From NCBI RefSeq assembly GCF_022808645.1, contig NZ_JAKZKT010000028.1, positions 1 to 58,789 on the forward strand: DNA of 58,789 bases, in the 5' to 3' direction. The position numbers were made by a program, and so were the translations under genes. Below are positions 34,403 through 42,275 of the stretch, piece after piece (the first letter of the stretch is position 1; every line of letters starts with the position of its first letter). This DNA is from Bacillus litorisediminis (GTDB lineage Bacteria > Bacillota > Bacilli > Bacillales > JC228). The notes under the pieces were generated by a model, which saw only the letters and a program-made list of their open reading frames with translations, ran no database searches and was not told the origin of the DNA.

Positions 34403-37400
34403 ATGGTACAACGACCAACACAGCTAGTAGACGGAGGAGGACAACTTAATCCTTTTAGTCGTTTACAAAGCAAATACCAATCCAATGCAAATCGATTATT
34501 CGGGGGATTTACTCCTTACAACCCTCCTAGCAGTTCTTATTATCGTGACTTGGGGGAGAGAGCCTATCAGAGAAAGCTAGAGGAAGAAGAACGAAAAAAA
34601 GCCCAGAAAGAAGCAGAAAAGGATAATGAACTGTATGCAAAGTACGGCATAAATGTAGAAGGCGACACTTCCACTATTAAAGCCGATGATTACTTTATGG
34701 AAGAAGAACCAATTCCATACGATGCAGAAAGAAACCAATCCATTGATAATGATCGTTTCGCAGGTCGATATTCTAATGAAAATAGCGAAGCCGAGGAAAG
34801 AATCAGAAAAGCATTATCCAAGAAGCCGAAGGAAACCGAGGAAGAAGAGCGCGGGGGCTTATTAGGTGTTCTTGATAGATACTTAGTTCCTTTTTCTGAC
34901 GCTATGACAGAAACCGTTTTTAAGGGTAACAATGAAAAAATGATTCAGAATGACCTTAGAGACGGAAAAATTGATAACCCTGTAAATAAGGCAACTTTAG
35001 TAGACCGAGGGTTAGAAACTGATATTCTTCGTGGAGCTGGCACCATTGCAGGATATGCTGCGCCTGTATCTTATGGATATAGAGGGGCTAATGTCTTACT
35101 AAACCGTACAGGAGCCTTAAGTAAAATATCAAATCCTTACGCCCAAAGAGCAGTAACAGGAGCAACCGCAGGGGCATTGACGGAAGCTGGAATGTCTGCA
35201 ACGAATGAATTTTTTAACTCGGAAGCTGGCAATCTACAAGACTATGCCCTACGTACAGGAATAGGGGCGTTAGGTGGAGCTGCCTTAGACCCTGCTGTAT
35301 ATGGATTAGGGCAAGTGGCTAGAAGGGGATTAAGTTCACTTCGTAATTCAATGGATCAATTCATGCCGAACCAAGAAACCATGCAAAGCTGGGCGAATAC
35401 ATTACGGGCAGATGCAAACGGGAATGTACCAACTAATGTGTTAGCCTTACCGGAACCTCAATTACGTTTGCCTGCTCCAACTAGAGCCGTAGAGCCTAGT
35501 TTAGAGAATATTCGCAATGTAGCTAATGTTGACCGTTATAACTTACGAAGTCCGATTCCTCAGATGCCGGATAACTTACGAACCATGTTGAGAGACGCGG
35601 AAATTGAGCGATACCGTCAACATATACCAGATGAACCTTCTACATCACAAATTGAAACAGAAACAAGACCACAATCTTACTGGCAACAAAGATATGAGGA
35701 ATTTGCCCGTCAAGTGCAAGAAAACTATAATCCTAATAATCTAAACCAAGAAACATTAGAGGATTTATGGACGCAATTTGCCCGATATGATGAACCATAC
35801 ACCTTAGAACAAGTGGTAGATTTAGCTTACCCACCAGGATTCGAGGCACCACCAAGAACACCGCCTTTATTAGAAGCATTAAGAAACGACCAAAATATAG
35901 TGGATGCTCTTAGACGGTTACGACCAGAACCACAACAACCGCCTAGTATTGCAGAATCTTTACGAAGAATCCAAAGGGATGTAGGTACGCAAAGACCTAC
36001 TCCACAACCAGAGGAAACACCGTTACAGTTTAGAAGAACAATTCAAGTAGAACCGCCTTCTACTGAGAGGAATACAGGGAACCGGTTAAATCCTTTTGAA
36101 TCTCTTAGCCCTGATGAACAATCATTATTCGCAACACAACCAAGGGGATTTGAAGCCATTCGGGCGAATAGATCAGCGAGAGATGAAATTGCGGCTTCCT
36201 CAGAAGCTTCTCTAAGTCGATTACAGCCAGCTAGAGCCATCGAACAAACAGGCGGGAATGCGGAATCCTTTAGAGCCAAAGTAGACCGGAATCCTAAGAA
36301 ACAGCGTACAGGTGGATTCTTCCAAAACTTACGTACTCAATTTGTGGATGATTTAGCTCCATTAGAAAACTTAGAGCGCAGATTAACCGGGAGTGTCTCA
36401 AGTGCGGAAGATAGCCTTTATAAACAGGCTCGTTTATTCCGTGGTAGCCCTGAAAAAGCGAATCAGTTTGTACGAGATAACGTCTATCCAATCATTAACG
36501 ATGTACGGAAACAAGGCTTAAAAATTGAGGATTTAGGCGATTACGCTTTAGCGGTTCATGCCCGAGATGTTAATGCACAAGGTATTAATTCCGGATTCAC
36601 CAATGCTGAAATTGAAGATGTCATTCAAAAGTTAGGCACTCCTGAAATGGAGGCGGCTAGACAACGATTACTACAAGTAAACAATAGTATCCTAGATATG
36701 CTATCAACAGGAGATGCCCCTGTAGTAGACTCTGGGCAAGTGGCAACTTTACGTGAGAGATGGCCAAACTACATGTCTCTATTCCGTTCTTTTGATGATG
36801 ATAAGGTAGACTATGCAACCGGTCTAAGCAGAGCTTTATCAGTAGCAACCAGCCCGATTCAAAAGCTTGAAGGTTCCGATAGAAACGTAATTGATCCAAT
36901 CGAAAGTATGATTAAAAATATTTTCAAAGCGACCAATGTAGTCGATAGAAATAATGTAGCTTCTAAATTAAAGGGATTGGCGAATAAAGATGTAGAAGGT
37001 AATATTATACGTAAGATTGAAGACGGGGAAGACATAAGTAGACTAAATGTTATCACCTTCTTAGAAAACGGTAAAAAACAGCGTTTCGAAGTTCCGCCAG
37101 ACGTTTATCGGGCTATGAAGGATTTAGACAGGGAGTCTACGAATACAATAATTAAAATACTACAAAAACCTGCTTCATGGTTACGTGCCGGGGCAACATT
37201 AACGCCTGAATTCTCACTACGTAACCCATTGCGTGACGTGCCTCATGCCTTTATCGTATCCAATTCAGGGTTTAATCCAATTACGGATTTCACTTATGGC
37301 TTAGTTCAGTCCATCGGAAAAGGCAGAACCGTTAAAATTGGGAACAAAGAATTTAAGGCACCAGGGGAACTTTACAACCAGTGGATTAAAGAAAATGGTG

Positions 37401-38725
37401 GGTATGGAAACTTAGTTTCAATGGACCGTAATTTACATCGTCAAACGCTTAAAAAGGCACTACAGGAATCCAGCACACATTATATTGATGTTTTAGATCC
37501 TAGAACCTACACAACCCTTTTAAGAAGATTAGCGAATCCCCTTAGTGTCCTACGTAGTATTTCGGACGTAAGCGAATCCGCTACAAAGGTAGGAGAATTT
37601 AGAGCTGCCCTTCGCCAAGGAGTAACTCCACAAGAAGCTGCCTATCGGGCAAGGGATATTATGGACTTTGGGCGTTCCGGTGCTAGTATTCGAGAAGCTA
37701 ATAAAGTGGTAGCCTTCATGAATGCTAATATCCAAGGTAAAAGTAAATTATGGAGAGCCTTTAGGGAAAATCCTATGGGTGTCATAGGTAAATCGGTAGC
37801 AGCTGTCACAATTCCTACTATCGGAGCAATAGTGGCCCAAGAAAAGTACGCAAATGAACAACAAAAGAAAGTCTTAGACGATGCTCCACAATGGATGAAA
37901 GATACGTTCTACTTAGTACCTATTCCTGGAACGAATCAAATTGCACGTATTCCGAAACCGTTTGACTTAGCATTCGCGTTCTCTAACACGATAGAAAGAG
38001 CGGCCGATTACATTCGTAAAAACGATGAAGAAGCCTTTGATGATTGGATTAAGCAAGGTTTTTCGACTGCTTCCATACCAACAATGCTAACCGGTCTTGC
38101 TCCTATAATCGAAGGGATGGCGAATTACTCGTTTTTCCGACAAGGCCCAATCATTCCGCAGAGAGAGCAAGGTTTAGAGTTTCCAGATCAATACGATGTA
38201 AACACAACTGAAGCCGCCAAGTTCTTAGGCAACCAAATTAATAATCTCACAGGCGGACAAGGAGCATTCCGAAACTTTGGTTCTCCGCGGGTTATTGACA
38301 ACACAATCCAAGGGCTGACAGGCGGGTTAGGATCGTATGTCACAAGCGCGATTGATTATTTTGCAAGGGATGATGAGGGACCAGAACGCCCAGACAAGAA
38401 TATCGACCAAACTCCACTATTTAAAGCGTTCTTAGTCAATCAATCTTCATCCGGCCAAGCGTTAGACGATTTCTACACCTTGAAAGATCGCTTAACAAAG
38501 GCTAGAGGTTCAGCAAAACAGAATGAACAAGAATTCCCGCAAGAAGACCTTTACGACTTTGTAAATGACATGTCTCAGGAACTAAGCGACATAAACAAAG
38601 TAATTAGAACTGTAGAAAATGACCCTAACATGTCTGGTGAAGAAAAACGGAGTCATTTAGACAGGCTCATAAAGCAACGTAATGAATTTGCTCGTCAAGC
38701 AATGGAACTATTAAGGGGTGAATAA
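34403..38725 (+). CDS. Large internal virion protein with LPD38-like region (1440 aa)
   Basis: This is the largest gene of the prophage. The N-terminus is charged and helical. Residues about 210-310 are Gly/Ala-rich (GAGTIAGYAAPVSYGYRGANVLL; GATAGALTEAG), suggesting membrane interaction. About 350-620 is Pro/Gln/Arg-rich linker. About 910-1180 contains KPASWLRAGATLTPEFSLRNPLRDVPHAFIVSN and similar, matching large polyvalent protein-associated domain 38. The C-terminus is a coiled coil. Such proteins are packaged and injected with DNA in podoviruses. No catalytic motif was identified with confidence. Confidence 0.82.
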   Translation: MVQRPTQLVDGGGQLNPFSRLQSKYQSNANRLFGGFTPYNPPSSSYYRDLGERAYQRKLEEEERKKAQKEAEKDNELYAKYGINVEGDTSTIKADDYFMEEEPIPYDAERNQSIDNDRFAGRYSNENSEAEERIRKALSKKPKETEEEERGGLLGVLDRYLVPFSDAMTETVFKGNNEKMIQNDLRDGKIDNPVNKATLVDRGLETDILRGAGTIAGYAAPVSYGYRGANVLLNRTGALSKISNPYAQRAVTGATAGALTEAGMSATNEFFNSEAGNLQDYALRTGIGALGGAALDPAVYGLGQVARRGLSSLRNSMDQFMPNQETMQSWANTLRADANGNVPTNVLALPEPQLRLPAPTRAVEPSLENIRNVANVDRYNLRSPIPQMPDNLRTMLRDAEIERYRQHIPDEPSTSQIETETRPQSYWQQRYEEFARQVQENYNPNNLNQETLEDLWTQFARYDEPYTLEQVVDLAYPPGFEAPPRTPPLLEALRNDQNIVDALRRLRPEPQQPPSIAESLRRIQRDVGTQRPTPQPEETPLQFRRTIQVEPPSTERNTGNRLNPFESLSPDEQSLFATQPRGFEAIRANRSARDEIAASSEASLSRLQPARAIEQTGGNAESFRAKVDRNPKKQRTGGFFQNLRTQFVDDLAPLENLERRLTGSVSSAEDSLYKQARLFRGSPEKANQFVRDNVYPIINDVRKQGLKIEDLGDYALAVHARDVNAQGINSGFTNAEIEDVIQKLGTPEMEAARQRLLQVNNSILDMLSTGDAPVVDSGQVATLRERWPNYMSLFRSFDDDKVDYATGLSRALSVATSPIQKLEGSDRNVIDPIESMIKNIFKATNVVDRNNVASKLKGLANKDVEGNIIRKIEDGEDISRLNVITFLENGKKQRFEVPPDVYRAMKDLDRESTNTIIKILQKPASWLRAGATLTPEFSLRNPLRDVPHAFIVSNSGFNPITDFTYGLVQSIGKGRTVKIGNKEFKAPGELYNQWIKENGGYGNLVSMDRNLHRQTLKKALQESSTHYIDVLDPRTYTTLLRRLANPLSVLRSISDVSESATKVGEFRAALRQGVTPQEAAYRARDIMDFGRSGASIREANKVVAFMNANIQGKSKLWRAFRENPMGVIGKSVAAVTIPTIGAIVAQEKYANEQQKKVLDDAPQWMKDTFYLVPIPGTNQIARIPKPFDLAFAFSNTIERAADYIRKNDEEAFDDWIKQGFSTASIPTMLTGLAPIIEGMANYSFFRQGPIIPQREQGLEFPDQYDVNTTEAAKFLGNQINNLTGGQGAFRNFGSPRVIDNTIQGLTGGLGSYVTSAIDYFARDDEGPERPDKNIDQTPLFKAFLVNQSSSGQALDDFYTLKDRLTKARGSAKQNEQEFPQEDLYDFVNDMSQELSDINKVIRTVENDPNMSGEEKRSHLDRLIKQRNEFARQAMELLRGE

Positions 38726-38726
38726 T

Positions 38727-38903
38727 TTGGCATGGTACCACTGGATTGCTGGATATCTGATTATTATCGCAGGTATCACGTTCACAATAATACCTGAAAA
38801 ACCTTTATGGTTATGGGTTTCTATTTTCATAACTGGTGGAATAGGGTTATTGATGGTGTTTTTACCACACAAAGAAGATAAATATTCAAGTAAAGAGGGT
38901 TAA
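38727..38903 (+). CDS. Small membrane protein (58 aa)
   Basis: Two hydrophobic segments (YLIIIAGITFTII; WVSIFITGGIGLLMVFL) with short charged ends. TTG 38727 is preferred because AAGGGGTG is correctly spaced; an upstream GTG is possible. It lies just before the lipoprotein and holin, so it could be part of the lysis module, for example an antiholin, but there is no direct evidence. Confidence 0.6.
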   Translation: MAWYHWIAGYLIIIAGITFTIIPEKPLWLWVSIFITGGIGLLMVFLPHKEDKYSSKEG

Positions 38904-38905
38904 GT

Positions 38906-39313
38906 ATGAGGGGGAGTATTTGTTTAGTTATTTTGATATTAACAGGATGTACTAGCGCGTCTTCATCAGAAGAAGATACTATTTCCGTAGAAGAATTTCA
39001 AAAAGCTCTCGATGAAGCATACAACCTAGGCTATGTCGATGGATTAGAAGCAGAGAAACAAGAAAAAGAGACTTCAATAACACCTACATTTTCTAGCGGT
39101 CTCTCCTTAATGTCTGATGGATTGGACTGGAAATTTGCAACAGAAATAGATAAAAAGGATTTCATCCGGTCGCTTGCTAATTCTGGTGAAGTAAGAATCT
39201 ATGTATCACAAATTGATAATTATGTAGATGCTTTGGATGTGTATTACGGTGAATCAGGGAATGGATTAAAAACATTAAAAGAAGCAATAGAAGAAATTGA
39301 GGGCTCATATTGA
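38906..39313 (+). CDS. Phage-encoded lipoprotein (135 aa)
   Basis: A signal peptide with lipobox ILTGC (cysteine at residue 15) is followed by a Ser/Glu/Asp linker and a soluble domain (VEEFQKALDEAYNLGYVDG...). The mature protein would be anchored outside the membrane. Lipoproteins beside lysis genes often act in superinfection exclusion or in lysis timing; either is inference here. AGGGTTAAGT precedes the ATG. Confidence 0.75.
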   Translation: MRGSICLVILILTGCTSASSSEEDTISVEEFQKALDEAYNLGYVDGLEAEKQEKETSITPTFSSGLSLMSDGLDWKFATEIDKKDFIRSLANSGEVRIYVSQIDNYVDALDVYYGESGNGLKTLKEAIEEIEGSY

Positions 39314-39341
39314 GTCCTCTTTTATTTTGGAGGAATAACAC

Positions 39342-39710
39342 ATGGAAACGCTAATTTTTGGATTTGACATAAAGGCAGTCGTAGGAAATAACATATGGCA
39401 CTTAGCATTAGGACTAGTTGCTTTTGATATTGCAACTGGTTTATTAGCAGCAGGAGTGGAAAAGAAAATCAACAGTTCCATCAATTTTGTGGGCTTAATT
39501 AAAAAAGCAGGGATATTTGTTGCGCTCGCTTTTCTAGTGTTTGTGGATGCTTTTATTAATGCAGACGGGTACATTATTCAAATAGGCGTATGGGGCATTG
39601 TCGTGTATGAAGGATTAAGTATTATTGAAAACTTTAGCCGGATTGGAATTAATCTAAATTTCCTGACCAAGTATTTTGACCCTAATAAGGTAGGGAAAGG
39701 TGATAAGTAA
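39342..39710 (+). CDS. Holin, Cph1/phage_holin_4 family
   Basis: A 122-residue membrane protein with about three hydrophobic segments and the AFDIATGLLAAGVEKKINSS and VYEGLSIIENFSRIGINL motifs of toxin-secretion/phage-lysis holins. It forms membrane holes that time lysis and let the amidase reach peptidoglycan. The stop overlaps the amidase start (TAATG). GGAGGAATAAC precedes the ATG. Confidence 0.92.
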   Translation: METLIFGFDIKAVVGNNIWHLALGLVAFDIATGLLAAGVEKKINSSINFVGLIKKAGIFVALAFLVFVDAFINADGYIIQIGVWGIVVYEGLSIIENFSRIGINLNFLTKYFDPNKVGKGDK

Positions 39711-40327
39711 TGAACATTATTCAAGACTTTATCCCAGGATACAAAGCCTATTCTATGGCCCCCAAATACATCACGGTACACACAACGAGAAACCTAAGCA
39801 AAGGTGCCAATGCTAGGATGCACAGTAAATACTTGAAAGGCACAGACACTTCTCAAAAATCCTGGCATTTAACCGTTGATGATAAGGAAGTCATTCAGCA
39901 CATTCCATTCGATGTAAACGGCTGGCATGCTGGGGATGGGCAAGGAAAAGGGAACCGCCAATCAATAGGGATAGAAATATGTGAAAATGAGGATGGAGAC
40001 TTTGATAAAGCGGTACATAACGCGATTGAATTAATCCAATACCTCATAAACAAGTTTAATATTCCAATAGAGAATGTTGTCCCTCATAAACGATGGAGTG
40101 GTAAGTCTTGTCCAGTGAGATTACTTCCTGTATGGGATAAATTTATTGATGAGGTGAAAGGCGTGAAAAAGAACGATATTGAAGGACATTGGGCAGAGAA
40201 GTCCCTACAAAAAGCCATTAATAAAGATATCCTTAAAGGCTATGAAGATGGCACCTATAAGCCTGATGAACCTTTGACAATGGCTCGATTCATGGTGTTT
40301 TTAGATCGCTTGAATTTATTGGATTAA
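39710..40327 (+). CDS. Endolysin: N-acetylmuramoyl-L-alanine amidase with one SLH-like repeat
   Basis: Residues 1-145 are an amidase_2 (PGRP-like) domain with zinc ligands H24 (ITVHTT), H126 and C134 (PHKRWSGKSCP). Residues about 154-205 form one S-layer-homology-like repeat (IEGHWAEKSLQKAI...GYEDGTYKPDEPLTMARFMVFL), a cell-wall-binding unit normally present in three copies. It cuts the peptide from the glycan strand at the end of the lytic cycle. Confidence 0.94.
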   Translation: MNIIQDFIPGYKAYSMAPKYITVHTTRNLSKGANARMHSKYLKGTDTSQKSWHLTVDDKEVIQHIPFDVNGWHAGDGQGKGNRQSIGIEICENEDGDFDKAVHNAIELIQYLINKFNIPIENVVPHKRWSGKSCPVRLLPVWDKFIDEVKGVKKNDIEGHWAEKSLQKAINKDILKGYEDGTYKPDEPLTMARFMVFLDRLNLLD

Positions 40328-40361
40328 AAAAGGCTCCTTCCTTAATCGGAGGGAGCTTTTT
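40326..40361. terminator. Bidirectional terminator after the lysis genes
   Basis: AAAAAGGCTCC and GGGAGCTTTTT form a long stem with one bulged G around a TTAATC-containing loop. It separates the plus-strand late operon from the minus-strand cassette that ends at 40342. The stop region of that gene falls within the hairpin. Confidence 0.75.
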
Positions 40362-40575
40362 CTTTGTGTATCTTTTCCCATAATTCCAGCGACTTAGGAG
40401 AGAGCCAACTTCTATGCAATTCATTTTTGTAATACTCATAGAACGCTCTTTTCTGTTCCTCATTGAATTTCTTGACCTGATGTATATGATCCTCACAGTA
40501 ATATTTAATTTCATCTTTATTCCACTCTTTAAGGGGAAAAATCCCTTCTTTTCGTGCGCAATATAGACACTTCAT
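40342..40575 (-). CDS. Hypothetical CxxC protein (77 aa)
   Basis: It starts MKCLYCARKEGIFPL with a further CEDHIHQVKKF motif, so a small zinc site (C, C, C, H) is plausible. AGAGGAA lies before the ATG. It is the last gene of a three-gene minus-strand cassette. No family was recognised. Confidence 0.62.
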   Translation of the reverse strand: MKCLYCARKEGIFPLKEWNKDEIKYYCEDHIHQVKKFNEEQKRAFYEYYKNELHRSWLSPKSLELWEKIHKEKAPSD

Positions 40576-40586
40576 AAGCCATTCCT

Positions 40587-41096
40587 CTAAAGTATGAATG
40601 TATTTTTTACCCGTTTTGATTTAAAAAGATATGGAATCCAAATAATACATGTTAAAAAGTTCCGAATAATAGAGTCCCAAATTCCTTGTTGAGCTGATGC
40701 TAGGTCAAATTCAGGTATCTGTGAGTATATAGATAGCGTATATATTATGTTTATTAGATTCATAACTAAGATCAATATCCAAAATATCGTCAATCGTATT
40801 GGAAAATATTTTTTCATCTTATACATGATTACAATCATGTAAATAGATCCTATCGTAATCAAACTGTGAAAAATCAACTCATAAATCAATCCATAGGACA
40901 ATCCAGGTATCCCTGTTTCTGGTGAGGTTACATAATCCCAAGATTCTTTATCAAGGAAGAAAACAGATAAATCATTTAGAATATAGATACCACTTGTCAA
41001 TGCACTAAAAGCAAGACCTAAAACAATTAGTATGAGCCATCCTCCAATACCCCAAGGTTCTAATTTTTCTTTTTTAATCTCTGCACTACTTTCCAT
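40587..41096 (-). CDS. DUF2569 membrane protein (169 aa)
   Basis: The N-terminal motif EPWGIGGWLILIVLGLAFS and four hydrophobic segments identify the DUF2569 family of integral membrane proteins, whose function is unknown. The ATG lies within the end of the upstream HTH gene. In a prophage it is likely a lysogenic-conversion gene. Confidence 0.78.
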   Translation of the reverse strand: MESSAEIKKEKLEPWGIGGWLILIVLGLAFSALTSGIYILNDLSVFFLDKESWDYVTSPETGIPGLSYGLIYELIFHSLITIGSIYMIVIMYKMKKYFPIRLTIFWILILVMNLINIIYTLSIYSQIPEFDLASAQQGIWDSIIRNFLTCIIWIPYLFKSKRVKNTFIL

Positions 41097-41310
41097 CTTT
41101 CCATTCCCCCCATATTACAGTGTAAAAATCATCCAACTTACAATTTAATAAGTAGGCTAAAATGTAAGCTTTGTCAAATGGTATTAAGCTATGACCAGTT
41201 TCATAGTTCCTCAATTGTTTTACGCTTACCCCTAACTTTTCTGCGATAAATTTCTTTCTTAATCCACTTTTTTGTATTAGTTCCCCTATATTGCTTTTAA
41301 GTAATATCAC
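41086..41310 (-). CDS. XRE-family regulator (74 aa)
   Basis: A single helix-turn-helix (RKKFIAEKLGVSVKQLRNYETGHSL) covers most of the protein. It is the first gene of the minus-strand cassette, starts with GTG after GGGTGAT, and overlaps the DUF2569 gene by 11 bases. It probably controls the cassette and perhaps the divergent micro-ORFs at 41444. Confidence 0.8.
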   Translation of the reverse strand: MILLKSNIGELIQKSGLRKKFIAEKLGVSVKQLRNYETGHSLIPFDKAYILAYLLNCKLDDFYTVIWGEWKDGK

Positions 41311-41443
41311 GCTTTTTTATCACCCAGTATATGTATTCTGTTAAAGAAAATTTTCTCCTTTAAGAAATTTTTTTAGATAAAACAGGCAATTTAATTTCCG
41401 TTCTTCATATGAATAGCATTACAAATCAAAAAGGAGTGATGGT

Positions 41444-41518
41444 ATGTGTCGTTGTGGAGAATGTGAAGAATGCTGGGGCTATATGGTGGAGGATGTGAAT
41501 CTAAATGGAGATTATTAA
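41444..41518 (+). CDS. Cys-rich microprotein (24 aa)
   Basis: The peptide starts MCRCGECEECWGYMVEDV, with four cysteines in C-x-C-x2-C-x2-C order, enough for one metal ion. AAAGGAGTGATGGT precedes the ATG and the next gene starts before its stop, so translation is likely coupled. It is far below usual gene-calling limits. Confidence 0.42.
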   Translation: MCRCGECEECWGYMVEDVNLNGDY

Positions 41519-41774
41519 GTTTTCGGAGTTCATGAAAGGCAGCGTGATCCAATCCATTACCCCGGACCCTCAAATATTCCATATGGTCGATGTAGGCTTT
41601 AACTTCTTCCTCACATCCGGGGCAGTTATCCTAACGCTCGTCTTACTTGAAAAGGCGGGCTTTTCTGTCAATGAATCATTAATGAGGGTAATCATGATAG
41701 GCTCTATAGCAGGGTCTATACTGTTATTCGTATTTAAACACAGATTCTTTCGTCATGTGCTATTAGGATGGTAA
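41505..41774 (+). CDS. Membrane protein of unknown function (89 aa)
   Basis: Two hydrophobic segments (FFLTSGAVILTLVLLE; RVIMIGSIAGSILLFVF) are flanked by charged ends. It overlaps the Cys-rich micro-ORF by 14 bases. It may be a membrane partner of the FtsK-like ATPase downstream; the pairing is inferred from order alone. Confidence 0.55.
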   Translation: MEIIKFSEFMKGSVIQSITPDPQIFHMVDVGFNFFLTSGAVILTLVLLEKAGFSVNESLMRVIMIGSIAGSILLFVFKHRFFRHVLLGW

Positions 41775-41795
41775 GGTATTAGTCTTTTGGATAAG

Positions 41796-41880
41796 GTTAA
41801 ATATTTGATTTAACATGTTGTCCGACTTGTCTAACTTCGTGTTGTTGGACTGAAACGTCTTTAGGTTTTTTCACCTAAAG
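41796..41880. other. Cluster of three inverted repeats upstream of the FtsK/relaxation module
   Basis: GTTAAAT/ATTTAAC (41796-41802 with 41808-41814), GTCCGAC/GTTGGAC (41820-41826 with 41844-41850) and CTTTAGGT/ACCTAAAG (41859-41866 with 41873-41880) follow one another. None is followed by a T-run, so they are not simple terminators. An origin-like or transcript-leader role is possible. Confidence 0.5.
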
Positions 41881-41928
41881 CCACCTTTTCGTCATTCTTC
41901 GAATGTCTCAAAGCTGGGAGGGGAGCAA

Positions 41929-42147
41929 ATGAGTTTTTATGATGATGTAATGAGTCATTACGAAACGAAAAAAATAGTAAAGGATAAGGGTTGGGATAAC
42001 TTTTTAAACACGCTTCAAAACCAATACCCTGACCGCGAACTCTATAAAGTTAGCATGGATTGGTACGATGATATGAAGTACATTTGCAAAGCAAAAGGAG
42101 TAATGGGTGATGTGATTATCGGGTGGAAGGAGAGAGGGGATAAGTGA
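41929..42147 (+). CDS. Hypothetical protein (72 aa)
   Basis: A small soluble protein (MSFYDDVMSHYETKKIVKDK...) with GGGAGGGGAG upstream. It is the first gene of a tightly coupled four-gene unit ending with the replication-relaxation gene. No family was recognised. Confidence 0.55.
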   Translation: MSFYDDVMSHYETKKIVKDKGWDNFLNTLQNQYPDRELYKVSMDWYDDMKYICKAKGVMGDVIIGWKERGDK

Positions 42148-42275
42148 TATTAGAAACTTGGCTTCTAATTCAAGTGGTTTCTTGTTCTATATTTTTAGGC
42201 GGTGTCGCTATAGGCACTTACGCTGAAAAGAAAATTGTAGTTGTTTGTAAGCTAGGAGAAGAGGAATATGCTTGA
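42144..42275 (+). CDS. Membrane microprotein (43 aa)
   Basis: GTG-initiated, overlapping the previous stop (GTGA) and the start of the FtsK-like gene by 8 bases. One hydrophobic segment (LLIQVVSCSIFLGGVAIGTYA). A ribosome binding site GGAGAGAGGGG is present upstream. Confidence 0.5.
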   Translation: MILETWLLIQVVSCSIFLGGVAIGTYAEKKIVVVCKLGEEEYA

